Below are positions 6,908-19,658 of a stretch of 64,000 nucleotides of DNA, in pieces. Position 1 is the first letter of the stretch. Every line of letters begins with the position of its first letter. Source of the DNA: Piscinibacter caeni (lineage in GTDB: Bacteria; Pseudomonadota; Gammaproteobacteria; Burkholderiales; Burkholderiaceae_C); contig KZ836104.1 in NCBI GenBank assembly GCA_003265685.1, positions 62,001 through 126,000 on the forward strand. The letters are read 5' to 3'. The translations under genes and the position numbers were made by a program. Under the pieces are notes generated by a model, which saw only the letters and a list, made by a program, of their open reading frames with translations, did not search any database and was not told the origin of the DNA.

Positions 6908-8212
6908 TTATCGGCTGCGGCGTGCCGCCTTCCGGGCCGGGGTCTTGCCGTTGCCGTTGCCGCTGCCGGCCGGCGCCTGGTGGCTCGCGATGAAGTCGCG
7001 CACCACCGGGTAGACGGTCTCGCGCCAGCGCCGGCCCGAGAAGATGCCGTAGTGGCCGGCGCCTTCGACGTCGTAGTGGAACTGGCGCTGCTTCGGGATG
7101 CCGGTGCACAGGCCGTGCGCGGCGCGTGTCTGGCCGGCGCCGGAGATGTCGTCGAGCTCGCCCTCGATCGTCAGCAGCGCGCTGGTGGCGATGTCCTGCG
7201 GGCGCACCAGGTTGCCGTCGACGCGCCAGGTGCCGTTGACCAGGGCGAAGTCCTGGAACACCACCTTGATCGTGTCCAGGTAGTACTCGGCCGGCATGTC
7301 CAGCACCGCGTTGTACTCGTCGTAGAAGGCGCGGTGCGAGTCGGCGCTGTCGTCGTCGCCACGCACCAGGTCGAGGAAGTAGTCGTAGTGGGAGCTGAGG
7401 TGGCGGTCCGGGTTCATCGCCACGAAGCCGCTGTGCTGCAGGAAGCCGGGGTAGACGCGCCGCCCGGCACCCGGGTAGTTGACCGGCACGCGGTAGATGA
7501 CGTTGTGCTCGAACCAGTTGTGGCTCTTGTTCATCGCCAGGTTGTTGACCGCGGTCGGGCTCTTGCGGGCGTCGATCGGGCCGCCCATCATGGTCAGGGT
7601 GCGCGGCGTCGCCTCGCCGGCGCTGGCCATCAGGGAGACCGCGGCCAGCACCGGCACGGTCGGCTGGCACACCGAGATCACGTTGACCTCGGGGCCGATC
7701 AGGCGGATGAACTCCTGCACGTAGCCGATGTAATCGTCCAGGTGGAACGGGCCCATCTCAACGGGCACCATGCGCGCGTCGGTCCAGTCGGTGATGAACA
7801 CCTTGTGGTCGCGCAGCAGCGCCCGCACGGTGTCGCGCAGCAGCGTCGAGTGGTGGCCCGACAGCGGCGCCACCACCAGCACGGTAGGCTGATCCTTCAT
7901 GCGGGACAGCGCTTCGAGGTTGTCGCTGAAGCGCTTGAAGCGCAGCAGGCGGCAGAACGGCTTCTGCAACGCCACCTGCTGCTGCACGGCCACGTCGACG
8001 TCGCCGACGTTGACCGACGTGATCTCGAACTCCGGCTTCTCGTACTCCTTCGAGAGGCGGTGCATCAGGTCCAGCCCGGCGGACACCCGGTCGGCCATCG
8101 GCGTGTGCGCAAAGGGCGACAGCGGGTGGCTGTAGAGCTTGGACGAGGCCGCGGCGAACTCGGCGAAGGGGCTCAGCAGCGCGCGCTGGGTTTCGTACAG
8201 CTGATACAGCAT
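6908..8212 (-). CDS. phaZ: Intracellular polyhydroxyalkanoate depolymerase
   Basis: The 434-residue protein matches the intracellular PHB depolymerase family of Burkholderiales: an N-terminal region beginning [16 protein letters not shown], an alpha/beta-hydrolase core with [22 protein letters not shown], and the nucleophile site [12 protein letters not shown]. In that site Cys182 replaces the usual Ser, as in PhaZ of Cupriavidus. A C-terminal domain ends in [25 protein letters not shown], which carries the catalytic His, then a Lys/Arg-rich tail. The enzyme mobilises stored poly(3-hydroxybutyrate) granules, so the organism probably makes PHA. A TAGAAT hexamer lies about 40 bases upstream of the start. 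No synthase gene is in the window. Confidence 0.93.
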   Translation of the reverse strand: MLYQLYETQRALLSPFAEFAAASSKLYSHPLSPFAHTPMADRVSAGLDLMHRLSKEYEKPEFEITSVNVGDVDVAVQQQVALQKPFCRLLRFKRFSDNLEALSRMKDQPTVLVVAPLSGHHSTLLRDTVRALLRDHKVFITDWTDARMVPVEMGPFHLDDYIGYVQEFIRLIGPEVNVISVCQPTVPVLAAVSLMASAGEATPRTLTMMGGPIDARKSPTAVNNLAMNKSHNWFEHNVIYRVPVNYPGAGRRVYPGFLQHSGFVAMNPDRHLSSHYDYFLDLVRGDDDSADSHRAFYDEYNAVLDMPAEYYLDTIKVVFQDFALVNGTWRVDGNLVRPQDIATSALLTIEGELDDISGAGQTRAAHGLCTGIPKQRQFHYDVEGAGHYGIFSGRRWRETVYPVVRDFIASHQAPAGSGNGNGKTPARKAARRSR

Positions 8213-8302
8213 CGGTTCGCTTTCGTGGTGCGATGCAGCATTCTAGGAACAATGCTTGCAGCTTGCTGTCGGCGCGTGCGGGGGAAACCCGCAAGGCGCA
8301 CG

Positions 8303-8326
8303 AAAAAGGGGCGCTTGGCGCCCCTT
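8303..8326 (-). terminator. Rho-independent terminator of the aminotransferase gene
   Basis: A perfect seven-pair GC stem (GGGGCGC 8308-8314 with GCGCCCC 8318-8324) and a three-base loop is followed, reading leftwards, by a run of five T. It lies about 30 bases past the stop of the minus-strand aminotransferase gene. Confidence 0.85.
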
Positions 8327-8354
8327 CGTACTGTCGCGCAGGTGACAGCGGTCC

Positions 8355-9566
8355 TCAGGACACCTTTAGGATGGCCGAGACGACGTAGTCGATGTTCTTG
8401 CTGTTCAGCGCCGCCACGCAGATGCGGCCCGAGTCGACGCCGTAGACGCCGAACTCGCTGCGCAGACGCTGCATCTGCGCCTTGCCGAGGCCGGAGTAGC
8501 TGAACATGCCCTTCTGGCGGGTGATGAAGCTCAGGTCCTGCTTCAGCCCGGCGGCGGCCAGCCTGTCCTGCAGGGCCTGGCGCATCTGCTTGATGCGCAC
8601 GCGCATCTCGGCCAGCTCCTGCTCCCACATGGCACGCAGCGCCGGCGTGGTGAGCACCAGCGCTACGACCTGGGCGCCGTGCGTCGGCGGGTTGGAGTAG
8701 TTGGTGCGGATCACGCGCTTGAGCTGGCTCAGCACGCGGTCGGCCTCGTCCTTCGACTCGCAGACGACGCTGAGCGCGCCGACCCGCTCGCCGTACAGCG
8801 AGAAGCTCTTCGAGAAGCTGGTGGCGACGAAGAAGTCGACCCCCGACTCGACGAACTGGCCGATCACCGCGCCGTCCTCGGCGATGCCCTCGCCGAAGCC
8901 CTGGTAGGCCATGTCGAGGAAGGCGACCAGTCCGCGCGCCTTGACCGCGGCCACCACCTGCGACCACTGCTCGGGCGTGATGTCGTAGCCGGTCGGGTTG
9001 TGGCAGCAGGCGTGCAGCACGACGATGGTGCCGGGGGCGGCGGCGTTCAGCGCCGCCAGCATGCCCTCGACATCCACACCCTTGCGCGCGGCGTCGTAGT
9101 AGGGGTAGGTCTGCACCGGGAAGCCGGCGCTCTCGAACAGCGCGCGGTGGTTCTCCCAGCTCGGGTCGCTGATCAGCACGGTGGCGTTCGGGGCCAGGCG
9201 CTTGAGGAAGTCGGCGCCGAGCTTCAGGCCGCCGGTGCCGCCCAGCGCCTGCACGGTGGCCACGCGGCCGGCCTTCAGGATCGCGCTGTCGGCGCCGAAC
9301 ACCAGGCCCTGCACCGCCTTGTCGTAGGCGGCGATGCCGTCGATCGGCAGGTAGCCGCGCGCCTTGGGCGCTTCCATCATCAGCTTCTCAGCCTCCTGCA
9401 CGCACTTGAGCAGCGGCAGCTTGCCGTTGTCGTCGTAGTAGACACCGACGCCGAGGTTGACCTTCGCCGGATTCGGATCCGCCGCGAACTGCTCGTTCAG
9501 GCCGAGGATCGGGTCGCGGGGGGCCAGTTCGACGGCGGCGAACAGCGACGTGGCGGGGGAAGACAT
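8355..9566 (-). CDS. Aspartate/aromatic amino-acid aminotransferase
   Basis: The 403-residue class I aminotransferase belongs to the AspC/TyrB subgroup. Visible signatures are KVNLGVGVYYDDNGKLPLL near the start, HACCHNPTGYDIT with the Asn-Pro-Thr motif, FLDMAYQGFG, and the PLP-lysine region TSFSKSFSLYGERVGALS, followed by RTNYSNPPTHGA with the substrate-binding Arg. It transfers amino groups between glutamate and oxaloacetate or aromatic keto acids. AspC and TyrB cannot be separated with confidence by eye. The gene has its own candidate promoter and a clear terminator, so it is probably monocistronic and divergent from uvrB. Confidence 0.93.
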   Translation of the reverse strand: MSSPATSLFAAVELAPRDPILGLNEQFAADPNPAKVNLGVGVYYDDNGKLPLLKCVQEAEKLMMEAPKARGYLPIDGIAAYDKAVQGLVFGADSAILKAGRVATVQALGGTGGLKLGADFLKRLAPNATVLISDPSWENHRALFESAGFPVQTYPYYDAARKGVDVEGMLAALNAAAPGTIVVLHACCHNPTGYDITPEQWSQVVAAVKARGLVAFLDMAYQGFGEGIAEDGAVIGQFVESGVDFFVATSFSKSFSLYGERVGALSVVCESKDEADRVLSQLKRVIRTNYSNPPTHGAQVVALVLTTPALRAMWEQELAEMRVRIKQMRQALQDRLAAAGLKQDLSFITRQKGMFSYSGLGKAQMQRLRSEFGVYGVDSGRICVAALNSKNIDYVVSAILKVS

Positions 9567-9666
9567 GCGTCAGTCCTTGTCAGTGGAGCGGGGAGGCGAT
9601 TTCCGTTAACCTGAACGTTTGCCTTGCCGATCGGCGAGGCGGGTTAACCCGGAGATTTTAGCCGCC

Positions 9667-11792
<2,126 letters not shown>

Positions 11793-11796
<4 letters not shown>

Positions 11797-12281
11797 CGAT
11801 CCGCAGCGTGCTGATGGTCTGCATGGGCAACATCTGCCGCTCGCCGACCGCCGAGGGCGTGCTTCGCCGCAAGCTGCGCGAGGCCGGGCTGGACGGCCTG
11901 GTCACGGTCGATTCGGCCGGCACGCACGGTCACTGGCATGCCGGCGAGGCCCCCGACCCGCGCTCGCAGGCGCATGCGCGGCAGCGCGGCTACGAGCTCT
12001 CGGCGCTGCGCGCGCGTCAGGTGGTCGAGGCCGACTTCGAGCAGTTCGACCTGATCCTGGCGATGGACTGGGACAATCTCGCGCTGCTCGAGGAGATGAG
12101 CCCGCCAACCGCGCGCCACAAGCTGCGCCGGCTCACCGAGCATTGCCGGCGCCACGACGAGCCGGTCGTCCCGGACCCGTACTACGGCGGGCGCGACGGC
12201 TTCGACCGGGTGCTCGACCTGGTCGAGGACGCCTGCGACGGGCTGGTGGACCTGCTGCACAGGCAAACTCGCGCTGCCTGA
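11793..12281 (+). CDS. Low-molecular-weight protein-tyrosine-phosphatase
   Basis: The 162-residue protein starts [23 protein letters not shown], containing the P-loop C-X5-R-S of LMW-PTPs. It has the family [16 protein letters not shown] and the general-acid loop VPDPYYGG (Asp-Pro-Tyr-Tyr) near the C-terminus. It hydrolyses phosphotyrosine in the cytoplasm; related enzymes control capsule or exopolysaccharide kinases, or act as arsenate reductases. The DPYY loop and lack of arsenate-reductase cysteines favour phosphatase. The start overlaps the uvrB stop (ATGA). The next gene, iscR, has its own promoter. Confidence 0.92.
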
Positions 12282-12300
12282 AGGGGAACTTCCGCGCCCA

Positions 12301-12353
12301 ATGCCGACCAAATCAGTCGGCTTCCGCTATACTCGACAAAACCAGTCGGGGAA
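12301..12353 (+). promoter_or_regulatory. isc operon promoter with two type 1 IscR boxes
   Basis: Two 25-bp palindromes resembling the type 1 IscR site (ATACCCGACTAAAWCAGTCGGGTAT) lie at 12301-12325 (CCGACCAAATCAGTCGG core) and 12329-12353 (TCGACAAAACCAGTCGGG core). A -10 element TATACT at 12328-12333 overlaps the edge of the second box, and CCGACC at 12304-12309 is a plausible weak -35 inside the first. Holo-IscR bound here would block RNA polymerase, giving feedback repression of the isc operon by Fe-S cluster supply. The remaining bases to iscR (12354-12456) form an untranslated leader with AGGAG just before the start. Confidence 0.82.
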
Positions 12354-12456
12354 TCCCTAGGTCGTCGCCCACGGGCGGCCGCCGGGGCGCTGGGGCCGGC
12401 TTCCGTCAGACCCTTCCGACCGATTCAGCGCCGAACCGAGGCGACAGGAGATTGAG

Positions 12457-12990
12457 ATGCGATTGACCACCAAGGGCCGTTTTGCCGTGACCGCGATGAT
12501 CGATCTGGCGCTGCGTGAGCACCAGGGCCCGGTGGCGCTGGCCGCCATCAGCGCCCGCCAGCAGATCTCGCTGTCCTACCTCGAGCAGCTGTTCGGCAAG
12601 CTGCGCCGCCACGAGCTGGTGGAAAGCACCCGCGGCCCGGGCGGCGGCTACTCGCTGGGCCGAAAGGCCGAGGAGATCACCGTGGCCGACATCATCGTCG
12701 CCGTCGACGAGCCGATCGACGCCACCGGCTGCTCCGGCAAGGAGAACTGCATGGGCGACGACTCCGGCCGCTGCATGACGCACGACCTGTGGGCCAGCCT
12801 GAACGCCAAGATGATCGAGTTCCTCGACTCGGTGTCGCTGAAAAAGCTGGTCGACGAGCAGATCGCCAAGGGCGTGTCGATCGAGGAGCAGCCGGTCAAG
12901 CGGGCGATCTCCTCGCAGCCGGTCGTCAAGCCGATCAAGGTGACCGCGCCGAACTCGGTGTTCGCGCTGGGCAGCGCGTTGTCGAAGTGA
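12457..12990 (+). CDS. iscR: Fe-S cluster assembly transcriptional regulator IscR
   Basis: The 177-residue Rrf2-family protein starts [19 protein letters not shown] with a winged helix ([28 protein letters not shown]). Its [2Fe-2S] ligands are C92, C98, C106 and H109 in CSGKENC...CMTH, with two extra residues between the second and third cysteine compared with Escherichia coli. The C-terminal tail rich in Val, Lys and Pro is longer than in E. coli and of unknown role. It senses cluster status and represses its own operon through the two boxes just upstream. It is the first gene of iscRSUA-hscBA-fdx. Confidence 0.96.
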   Translation: MRLTTKGRFAVTAMIDLALREHQGPVALAAISARQQISLSYLEQLFGKLRRHELVESTRGPGGGYSLGRKAEEITVADIIVAVDEPIDATGCSGKENCMGDDSGRCMTHDLWASLNAKMIEFLDSVSLKKLVDEQIAKGVSIEEQPVKRAISSQPVVKPIKVTAPNSVFALGSALSK

Positions 12991-13015
12991 TTTCTCGCGA
13001 AGTTCCGATCCAGCG

Positions 13016-14236
13016 ATGGACATGACCCCGCATTTCCCGATCTACCTCGACTACGGCGCGACGACGCCGGTGGACCAGCGTGTCGTCGACGCGATGATCC
13101 CCTGGCTGCGCGAGCATTTCGGCAACCCGGCCTCGCGCAGCCATGCGTGGGGCTGGGAGGCCGAAGAGGCGGTGGAGAAGGCGCGGACGCAGGTCGCCGA
13201 GCTGGTGGGCGCCGATCCGCGCGAGATCGTCTGGACCTCCGGCGCAACCGAGTCGAACAACCTGGCGCTCAAGGGCGCGGCGCAGTTCTACAAGGGGCGC
13301 GGCAAGCACATCGTCACCGTCAAGACCGAGCACAAGGCCGTGCTCGACACGGTGCGCGAGCTGGAGCGCCAGGGCTTCGAGGCGACCTACCTCGACGTGC
13401 AGGAAGACGGCCTGCTCGACCTCGACCGCTTCAAGGACGCGCTGCGGCCCGACACCATCCTCGCCTCGGTGATGCTGGTCAACAACGAGATCGGCGTGAT
13501 CCAGGACATCGAGGCCATCGGGAGGATCTGCCGCGAGCGCGGCATCATCTTCCACGTGGACGCGGCGCAGGCCACCGGCAAGGTGGCGATCGACCTGAAG
13601 ACGCTGCCGGTCGACCTGATGAGCCTGGCCTCGCACAAGACCTACGGCCCCAAGGGCATCGGCGCGCTGTACGTGCGGCGCAAGCCGCGCGTGCGCATCG
13701 AGGCGCAGATGCACGGCGGCGGCCACGAGCGCGGCATGCGCTCGGGCACGCTGCCGACGCACCAGATCGTCGGCATGGGCGAGGCCTTCCGCATCGCACG
13801 CGAGGAGATGGGCACCGAGATCGAGCGCATCCGCATGCTGCACCGCCGGCTGCGCGACGGGCTGTCGGCGATCGACCAGACCTTCGTGAACGGCCATGCC
13901 GAGAAGCGCGTGCCGCACAACCTGAACATGAGCTTCAACTTCGTCGAGGGCGAGTCGCTGATCATGGGCATCAAGGGCATCGCGGTGTCCTCGGGCTCGG
14001 CCTGCACCTCGGCCAGCCTGGAGCCGAGCTACGTGCTGCGCGCGCTCGGCCGCAGCGACGAGCTGGCGCACTCGAGCCTGCGCATGACCATCGGCCGCTT
14101 CACGACCGAGGACGAGGTCGACTACGTGGTCAGCACCCTGAAAGACCGCGTGGCCAAACTGCGCGAGCTGTCGCCGCTGTGGGAGATGTACCAGGACGGT
14201 GTCGACCTGAGCACCATCCAGTGGACCGCGCACTGA
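13016..14236 (+). CDS. iscS: Cysteine desulfurase IscS
   Basis: At 406 residues this is a class V PLP enzyme. Key features are [13 protein letters not shown] at the start, [24 protein letters not shown], the PLP lysine K208 in [12 protein letters not shown], and the mobile persulfide loop [21 protein letters not shown] with Cys330. It takes sulfur from cysteine and hands it to IscU and to tRNA-modifying enzymes. Either ATG at 13016 or 13022 could be used; no strong ribosome site separates them. It is the second gene of the isc operon, 25 bases after iscR. Confidence 0.97.
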   Translation: MDMTPHFPIYLDYGATTPVDQRVVDAMIPWLREHFGNPASRSHAWGWEAEEAVEKARTQVAELVGADPREIVWTSGATESNNLALKGAAQFYKGRGKHIVTVKTEHKAVLDTVRELERQGFEATYLDVQEDGLLDLDRFKDALRPDTILASVMLVNNEIGVIQDIEAIGRICRERGIIFHVDAAQATGKVAIDLKTLPVDLMSLASHKTYGPKGIGALYVRRKPRVRIEAQMHGGGHERGMRSGTLPTHQIVGMGEAFRIAREEMGTEIERIRMLHRRLRDGLSAIDQTFVNGHAEKRVPHNLNMSFNFVEGESLIMGIKGIAVSSGSACTSASLEPSYVLRALGRSDELAHSSLRMTIGRFTTEDEVDYVVSTLKDRVAKLRELSPLWEMYQDGVDLSTIQWTAH

Positions 14237-14258
14237 ACACGACGTTGGAGAGATAGCG

Positions 14259-14663
14259 ATGGCATACAGCGACAAGGTCGTCGAGCACTACGAGAACCCG
14301 CGCAACGTGGGCTCGTTCGCCAAGGGCGACGAGACGGTGGGCACCGGCATGGTCGGCGCACCGGCCTGCGGCGACGTGATGAAGCTGCAGATCAAGGTCA
14401 ACCCGGCCACCGGCCTGATCGAGGACGCCAAGTTCAAGACCTACGGCTGCGGCTCGGCGATCGCGTCGAGCTCGCTGGTCACCGAGTGGGTCAAGGGCAA
14501 GTCGCTCGACGAGGCGCTGACGATCAAGAACACGCAGATCGCCGAGGAGCTGGCGCTGCCGCCGGTGAAGATCCACTGCTCGATCCTGGCCGAGGACGCG
14601 ATCAAGGCCGCCGTCAACGACTACAAGGCCAAGACCGGCCAGTCCACCGGCCAGGCGCAGTGA
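14259..14663 (+). CDS. iscU: Fe-S cluster scaffold IscU
   Basis: The 134-residue scaffold has the three cluster cysteines C37, C64 and C107, with the labilising Asp39 ([31 protein letters not shown]). The HscA-binding motif LPPVK is at 100-104. It assembles a [2Fe-2S] cluster from sulfur supplied by IscS and releases it with HscA/HscB. A GGAGAGA ribosome site precedes the start, 22 bases after iscS. Confidence 0.97.
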   Translation: MAYSDKVVEHYENPRNVGSFAKGDETVGTGMVGAPACGDVMKLQIKVNPATGLIEDAKFKTYGCGSAIASSSLVTEWVKGKSLDEALTIKNTQIAEELALPPVKIHCSILAEDAIKAAVNDYKAKTGQSTGQAQ

Positions 14664-14671
14664 ACGACACC

Positions 14672-14995
14672 ATGGCCGTCACGCTGACCGAACGCGCCGC
14701 GCGGCACGTCTCGCGCTACCTTGCCAAACGGGGCAAGGGCGTGGGCGTGCGCCTGGGCGTCAAGACCACCGGCTGCTCGGGCCTGGCCTACAAGCTGGAG
14801 TACGCCGACGAGTTCGCTCCCGAGGACCATGTCTTCGAGGGGCATGGCGTGAAGGTGCTGGTCGACCCGAAGAGCCTGCCCTACATCGACGGCACCGAAC
14901 TGGACTTCGTCCGCGAGGGGCTCAACGAGGGCTTCAAGTTCCACAACCCGCGCGAGAAGGACCGCTGCGGCTGCGGAGAATCCTTCCGCGTCTGA
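14672..14995 (+). CDS. iscA: Iron-sulfur cluster assembly protein IscA
   Basis: The 107-residue A-type carrier has the three invariant cysteines in [13 protein letters not shown] and the C-terminal CGCGESF. It binds iron or clusters and delivers [4Fe-4S] clusters to targets. The ATG at 14672 gives [17 protein letters not shown], the usual family start. A GTG at 14660, overlapping the end of iscU, would add four residues and cannot be excluded. Confidence 0.95.
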   Translation: MAVTLTERAARHVSRYLAKRGKGVGVRLGVKTTGCSGLAYKLEYADEFAPEDHVFEGHGVKVLVDPKSLPYIDGTELDFVREGLNEGFKFHNPREKDRCGCGESFRV

Positions 14996-15052
14996 GCACG
15001 CGGCGTGCTTGGCGAACGGGCGCGGCATCGACCGCGCCCTTTTGTTGGACCC

Positions 15053-15571
15053 ATGAACCTGACCAGCGACGACTTCGAACTGTTCGGCCTGCCGCGGCGC
15101 TTCGCGCAGGACCGCGCTGCGCTGGATGGCCGCTGGCGTGCCCTGCAGGCCGAGGTGCACCCCGACCGTTTCGCTTCCGAGGGCGCCGCGGCGCAGCGCG
15201 TCGCGGTGCAGTATGCAGTGCGTGTCAACGAGGCCTACCAGCGCCTGAAGGATCCGCTCAAGCGCGCCGCCTATCTGTGCGAGCTGGCCGGTCAGCCGGT
15301 GGATGCCGAGAACAACACGGCGATGCCGCCGGCCTTCCTGATGCAGCAGATGGCATGGCGCGAGGCGCTGGACGAGGCCGAAGGTGCCGAAGCCGTGCAG
15401 GCCTTGTCCGACGAGGTGGAGCGCGCGCGCCGCGCCGCGCTGGCGGCGATCGAGCTGGCGCTCGATGGGCGCGGCGATGCCGCCGCAGCCGCGCAGCAGG
15501 TTCGAGGCCTGATGTTCGTCGAGCGCTTCGCCGCCGACATCGAGCGCCGCCAGGAAGCACTCGAAGGCTGA
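15053..15571 (+). CDS. hscB: Co-chaperone HscB
   Basis: The 172-residue J-protein starts [17 protein letters not shown] and contains the J-domain signature HPD (in [12 protein letters not shown]), then [18 protein letters not shown]-terminal helical domain with [19 protein letters not shown] binds IscU. It stimulates the HscA ATPase and brings IscU to it. An in-frame ATG at 15005 would add 16 residues without family support, so 15053 is chosen. The gene sits one base before hscA. Confidence 0.95.
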   Translation: MNLTSDDFELFGLPRRFAQDRAALDGRWRALQAEVHPDRFASEGAAAQRVAVQYAVRVNEAYQRLKDPLKRAAYLCELAGQPVDAENNTAMPPAFLMQQMAWREALDEAEGAEAVQALSDEVERARRAALAAIELALDGRGDAAAAAQQVRGLMFVERFAADIERRQEALEG

Positions 15572-15572
15572 C

Positions 15573-17429
<1,857 letters not shown>

Positions 17430-17433
17430 GACC

Positions 17434-17772
17434 ATGCCGATCATCAAGATCCTGCCGCACCCCGAGTACTGCCCGCAGGGCGCCGAGGTGAAGGCACCGT
17501 CCGGCACCTCGATCTGCGAGGCGCTGCTGGACAACGACATCGAGATCGAGCACGCGTGCGAGATGAGCTGTGCGTGCACCACCTGCCACGTCGTGGTGCG
17601 CGAGGGCTTCGCGTCGCTCGGCGAGATGGACGAGAGCGAGGAAGACCTGCTCGACCGCGCCTGGGGCCTGGAGCCGACCTCGCGCCTGTCCTGCCAGGCC
17701 ATCCTGTCGAACCAGGACGTGACGATCGAGATCCCGAAGTACTCGATCAACCACGCGAAGGAAGGTCGCTGA
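17434..17772 (+). CDS. fdx: ISC [2Fe-2S] ferredoxin
   Basis: The 112-residue adrenodoxin-type ferredoxin has four cluster cysteines, in HACEMSCACTTCHVVV and LSCQAIL, with the ISC-type EEDLLDRAWGLEPTSRLSC region. It starts MPIIKILPHPEYCPQGAEV. It supplies electrons for cluster assembly on IscU. It is the last gene of the operon; the iscX gene that often follows it is not present, and a hairpin terminator starts 17 bases after the stop. Confidence 0.96.
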   Translation: MPIIKILPHPEYCPQGAEVKAPSGTSICEALLDNDIEIEHACEMSCACTTCHVVVREGFASLGEMDESEEDLLDRAWGLEPTSRLSCQAILSNQDVTIEIPKYSINHAKEGR

Positions 17773-17788
17773 GGGCACCCGAAGAAAG

Positions 17789-17819
17789 ACGCCTCCCGGG
17801 CGTCGCGACCGGGAGGCGT
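17789..17819 (+). terminator. Hairpin terminator after the isc operon
   Basis: An 11-base perfect inverted repeat (ACGCCTCCCGG 17789-17799, CCGGGAGGCGT 17809-17819) with a nine-base loop follows fdx. No T-run follows on the plus strand. Reading leftwards it is followed by CTTTCTT, so it may also stop transcription from the minus-strand nrt operon. Confidence 0.65.
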
Positions 17820-17853
17820 GTGCAAAGGGACTGATTGCCCTGCTGAGGAGACA

Positions 17854-17879
17854 GCAGCGGGTGCTCTGCCACCCGCTGC
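17854..17879. terminator. Hairpin between isc and nrt operons
   Basis: A nine-base perfect inverted repeat (GCAGCGGGT 17854-17862, ACCCGCTGC 17871-17879) with an eight-base loop lies between the convergent fdx and nrtD genes. It has no clear T-tract on either strand; termination or 3'-end protection of nrtD mRNA is the likely role. Confidence 0.4.
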
Positions 17880-17914
17880 AAATCCGTTAGCAAGTCGTGT
17901 GCCGGTGCCGGTAC

Positions 17915-18715
17915 TCAGGCGGCCTCGCGCTCCACATGCCCGTGGCGGGTATAGAGGAAGTCCAGCACCTCGCGGCGGTAGTGCACGTAGCGCGGGTCCT
18001 CGGCCAGTTCCACGCGGTCGCGCGGACGCGGCAGCTCGACGCGCAGGATCTCGCCGATCGTCGCCGCCGGGCCGTTGGTCATCATCACGATGCGGTCCGA
18101 CAGCAGCACCGCCTCGTCGACATCGTGCGTGACCATCACCGCGGTGCTGTGCGTGCGGGCGACGATCTTCAGCAGCTCGTCCTGCAGCTTCGCGCGGGTC
18201 AGCGCGTCGAGCGCGCCGAAGGGCTCGTCCATCAGCAGCACCTTGGGCTCCATCGCCAGCGCACGGGCGATGCCCACGCGCTGCTTCATGCCGCCGGAGA
18301 TCTCGTGCGGACGCTTGCCGCTCGCATGCCCCATGCCGACGAGGGCGAGCGCCGCATCGGTGCGCGACTTCAGCGCCGCCTTCGCCTCCTTCGCACCGAA
18401 CACGCGCTCGACGGCGAGGAACACGTTCTCGAAGCAGGTCAGCCAGGGCAGCAGCGAGTGGTTCTGGAACACCACCGCGCGCTCCGGTCCCGGCGCAGCG
18501 ATCTCGCGGTTGTCGCACAGCAGCACGCCGCTGCTGGGCCGCAGCAGCCCGGCGATCAGGTTCAGCAGCGTCGACTTGCCGCAGCCCGAGTGCCCGATCA
18601 ACGTGACGAACTCTCCCTTGGCGACGCTCAGGTCGATCTCGCGCAGCGCGTGGAAGCGGCCCTTCTTGGTCTGGAACACCATCTCGGCGTTCTGCACCTG
18701 GATGAAGTTGTGCAT
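17915..18715 (-). CDS. nrtD: Nitrate ABC transporter, ATP-binding protein
   Basis: The 266-residue ATPase has Walker A GHSGCGKSTLLNLIAG, the signature EISGGMKQRVGIARAL, Walker B KVLLMDEPFGALD and switch MVTHDVDEAVLLSDRI. FVLTIG-like features and NHSLLPWLTCFENV place it with the NrtD/CmpD/TauB group energising nitrate, bicarbonate or sulfonate uptake. With nrtB, nrtA and a nasT leader upstream, nitrate or nitrite is the likely substrate. The ribosome site GGGAGAA lies just before the start, 16 bases after nrtB. Confidence 0.92.
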   Translation of the reverse strand: MHNFIQVQNAEMVFQTKKGRFHALREIDLSVAKGEFVTLIGHSGCGKSTLLNLIAGLLRPSSGVLLCDNREIAAPGPERAVVFQNHSLLPWLTCFENVFLAVERVFGAKEAKAALKSRTDAALALVGMGHASGKRPHEISGGMKQRVGIARALAMEPKVLLMDEPFGALDALTRAKLQDELLKIVARTHSTAVMVTHDVDEAVLLSDRIVMMTNGPAATIGEILRVELPRPRDRVELAEDPRYVHYRREVLDFLYTRHGHVEREAA

Positions 18716-18731
18716 GGCGGTTCTCCCGGGT

Positions 18732-19634
18732 TCAGTGGTCGTCGTAGCTGAAGCGCTTGGCGATGTTCACCAGCAGCAGCTCGAGCAGCAGGCCGACCAC
18801 GCCGATCACGACGATCGCGATCAGGATGTGCTTGACGTTCAGGTTGTTCCACTCGTCCCAGACCCAGAAGCCGATGCCCACGCCGCCGGTCAGCATTTCG
18901 GCGGCGACGATCACCAGCCAGGCCGTGCCCACCGACAGGCGCACGCCGGTCAGCATGTACGGCAGCACGGCGGGCAGCAGGATCTTCGTGATGACCTTCC
19001 ACTCGCTCAGGTTCAGCACCTTCGCGACGTTCAGGTAGTCCTGCGGCACGCGTTGCACACCGACGGCGGTGTTGATGATCATCGGCCAGATCGAGCAGAT
19101 GAAGATGGTCCAGATCGCGGCCGGGTTGGCGGCCTTGAACACCAGCAGGCCGATCGGCAGCCAGGCCAGCGGCGAGACCGGGCGCAACAGGCTGATCAGC
19201 GGCGAGACCATGCGGTTCAGCACCTCGAAGCGGCCGATCATGAAGCCCAGCGGGATGCCGGCCAGCGCCGCCATGCCGAAGCCGACGGCCACACGCTCGA
19301 GCGAGAACAGGATGTTCCAGCCGATGCCCTGATCGTTCGGTCCGTTGCGGTAGAACGGGTCCGAGAACACCTTGACCGCCTCGACGAAGGTCTCGGCCGG
19401 TGTCGGGAAGCTGCCGCCCTTGATCGTCAGCAGCGCCCAGATGCCCACCAGCAGGCCGAGGCCGGCCAGCGGTGCGAACAGGCGCAGCGCCAGCCCCGAC
19501 CAGTCGATCGGTTCGCGTGCAGCGCGGCGCGGCACCGGCTCGGCCGCGGGTGGGGAAGTCGGCCGGGCGGCAGCGCGCTCGGCGCGCACCTGCTCGCTGG
19601 CCTCCAGCGGTGAATGGAACACGGCACTGACCAT
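18732..19634 (-). CDS. nrtB: Nitrate ABC transporter, permease
   Basis: The 300-residue protein has a cytoplasmic N-terminal Pro/Ala-rich tail of about 45 residues, then about six membrane segments. It carries the permease-ATPase coupling motif around NVAKVLNLSEWKVITKILLPAVLPYMLTGVRL. The conserved RPVSPLAWLPIGLLVFK and GVGIGFWVWDEWNNLNV match NrtB/CmpB. It forms the inner-membrane path for nitrate delivered by NrtA. It lies between nrtA (24 bases upstream) and nrtD on one transcript. Confidence 0.93.
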   Translation of the reverse strand: MVSAVFHSPLEASEQVRAERAAARPTSPPAAEPVPRRAAREPIDWSGLALRLFAPLAGLGLLVGIWALLTIKGGSFPTPAETFVEAVKVFSDPFYRNGPNDQGIGWNILFSLERVAVGFGMAALAGIPLGFMIGRFEVLNRMVSPLISLLRPVSPLAWLPIGLLVFKAANPAAIWTIFICSIWPMIINTAVGVQRVPQDYLNVAKVLNLSEWKVITKILLPAVLPYMLTGVRLSVGTAWLVIVAAEMLTGGVGIGFWVWDEWNNLNVKHILIAIVVIGVVGLLLELLLVNIAKRFSYDDH

Positions 19635-19658
19635 GGAGTCCTCCTGTGGTGCGGCCGA

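Noticed and set aside
9603-9648. Two GTTAAC-containing repeats between the aminotransferase gene and uvrB
   Set aside because: Only six to eight bases are shared and they match no known operator; probably chance.
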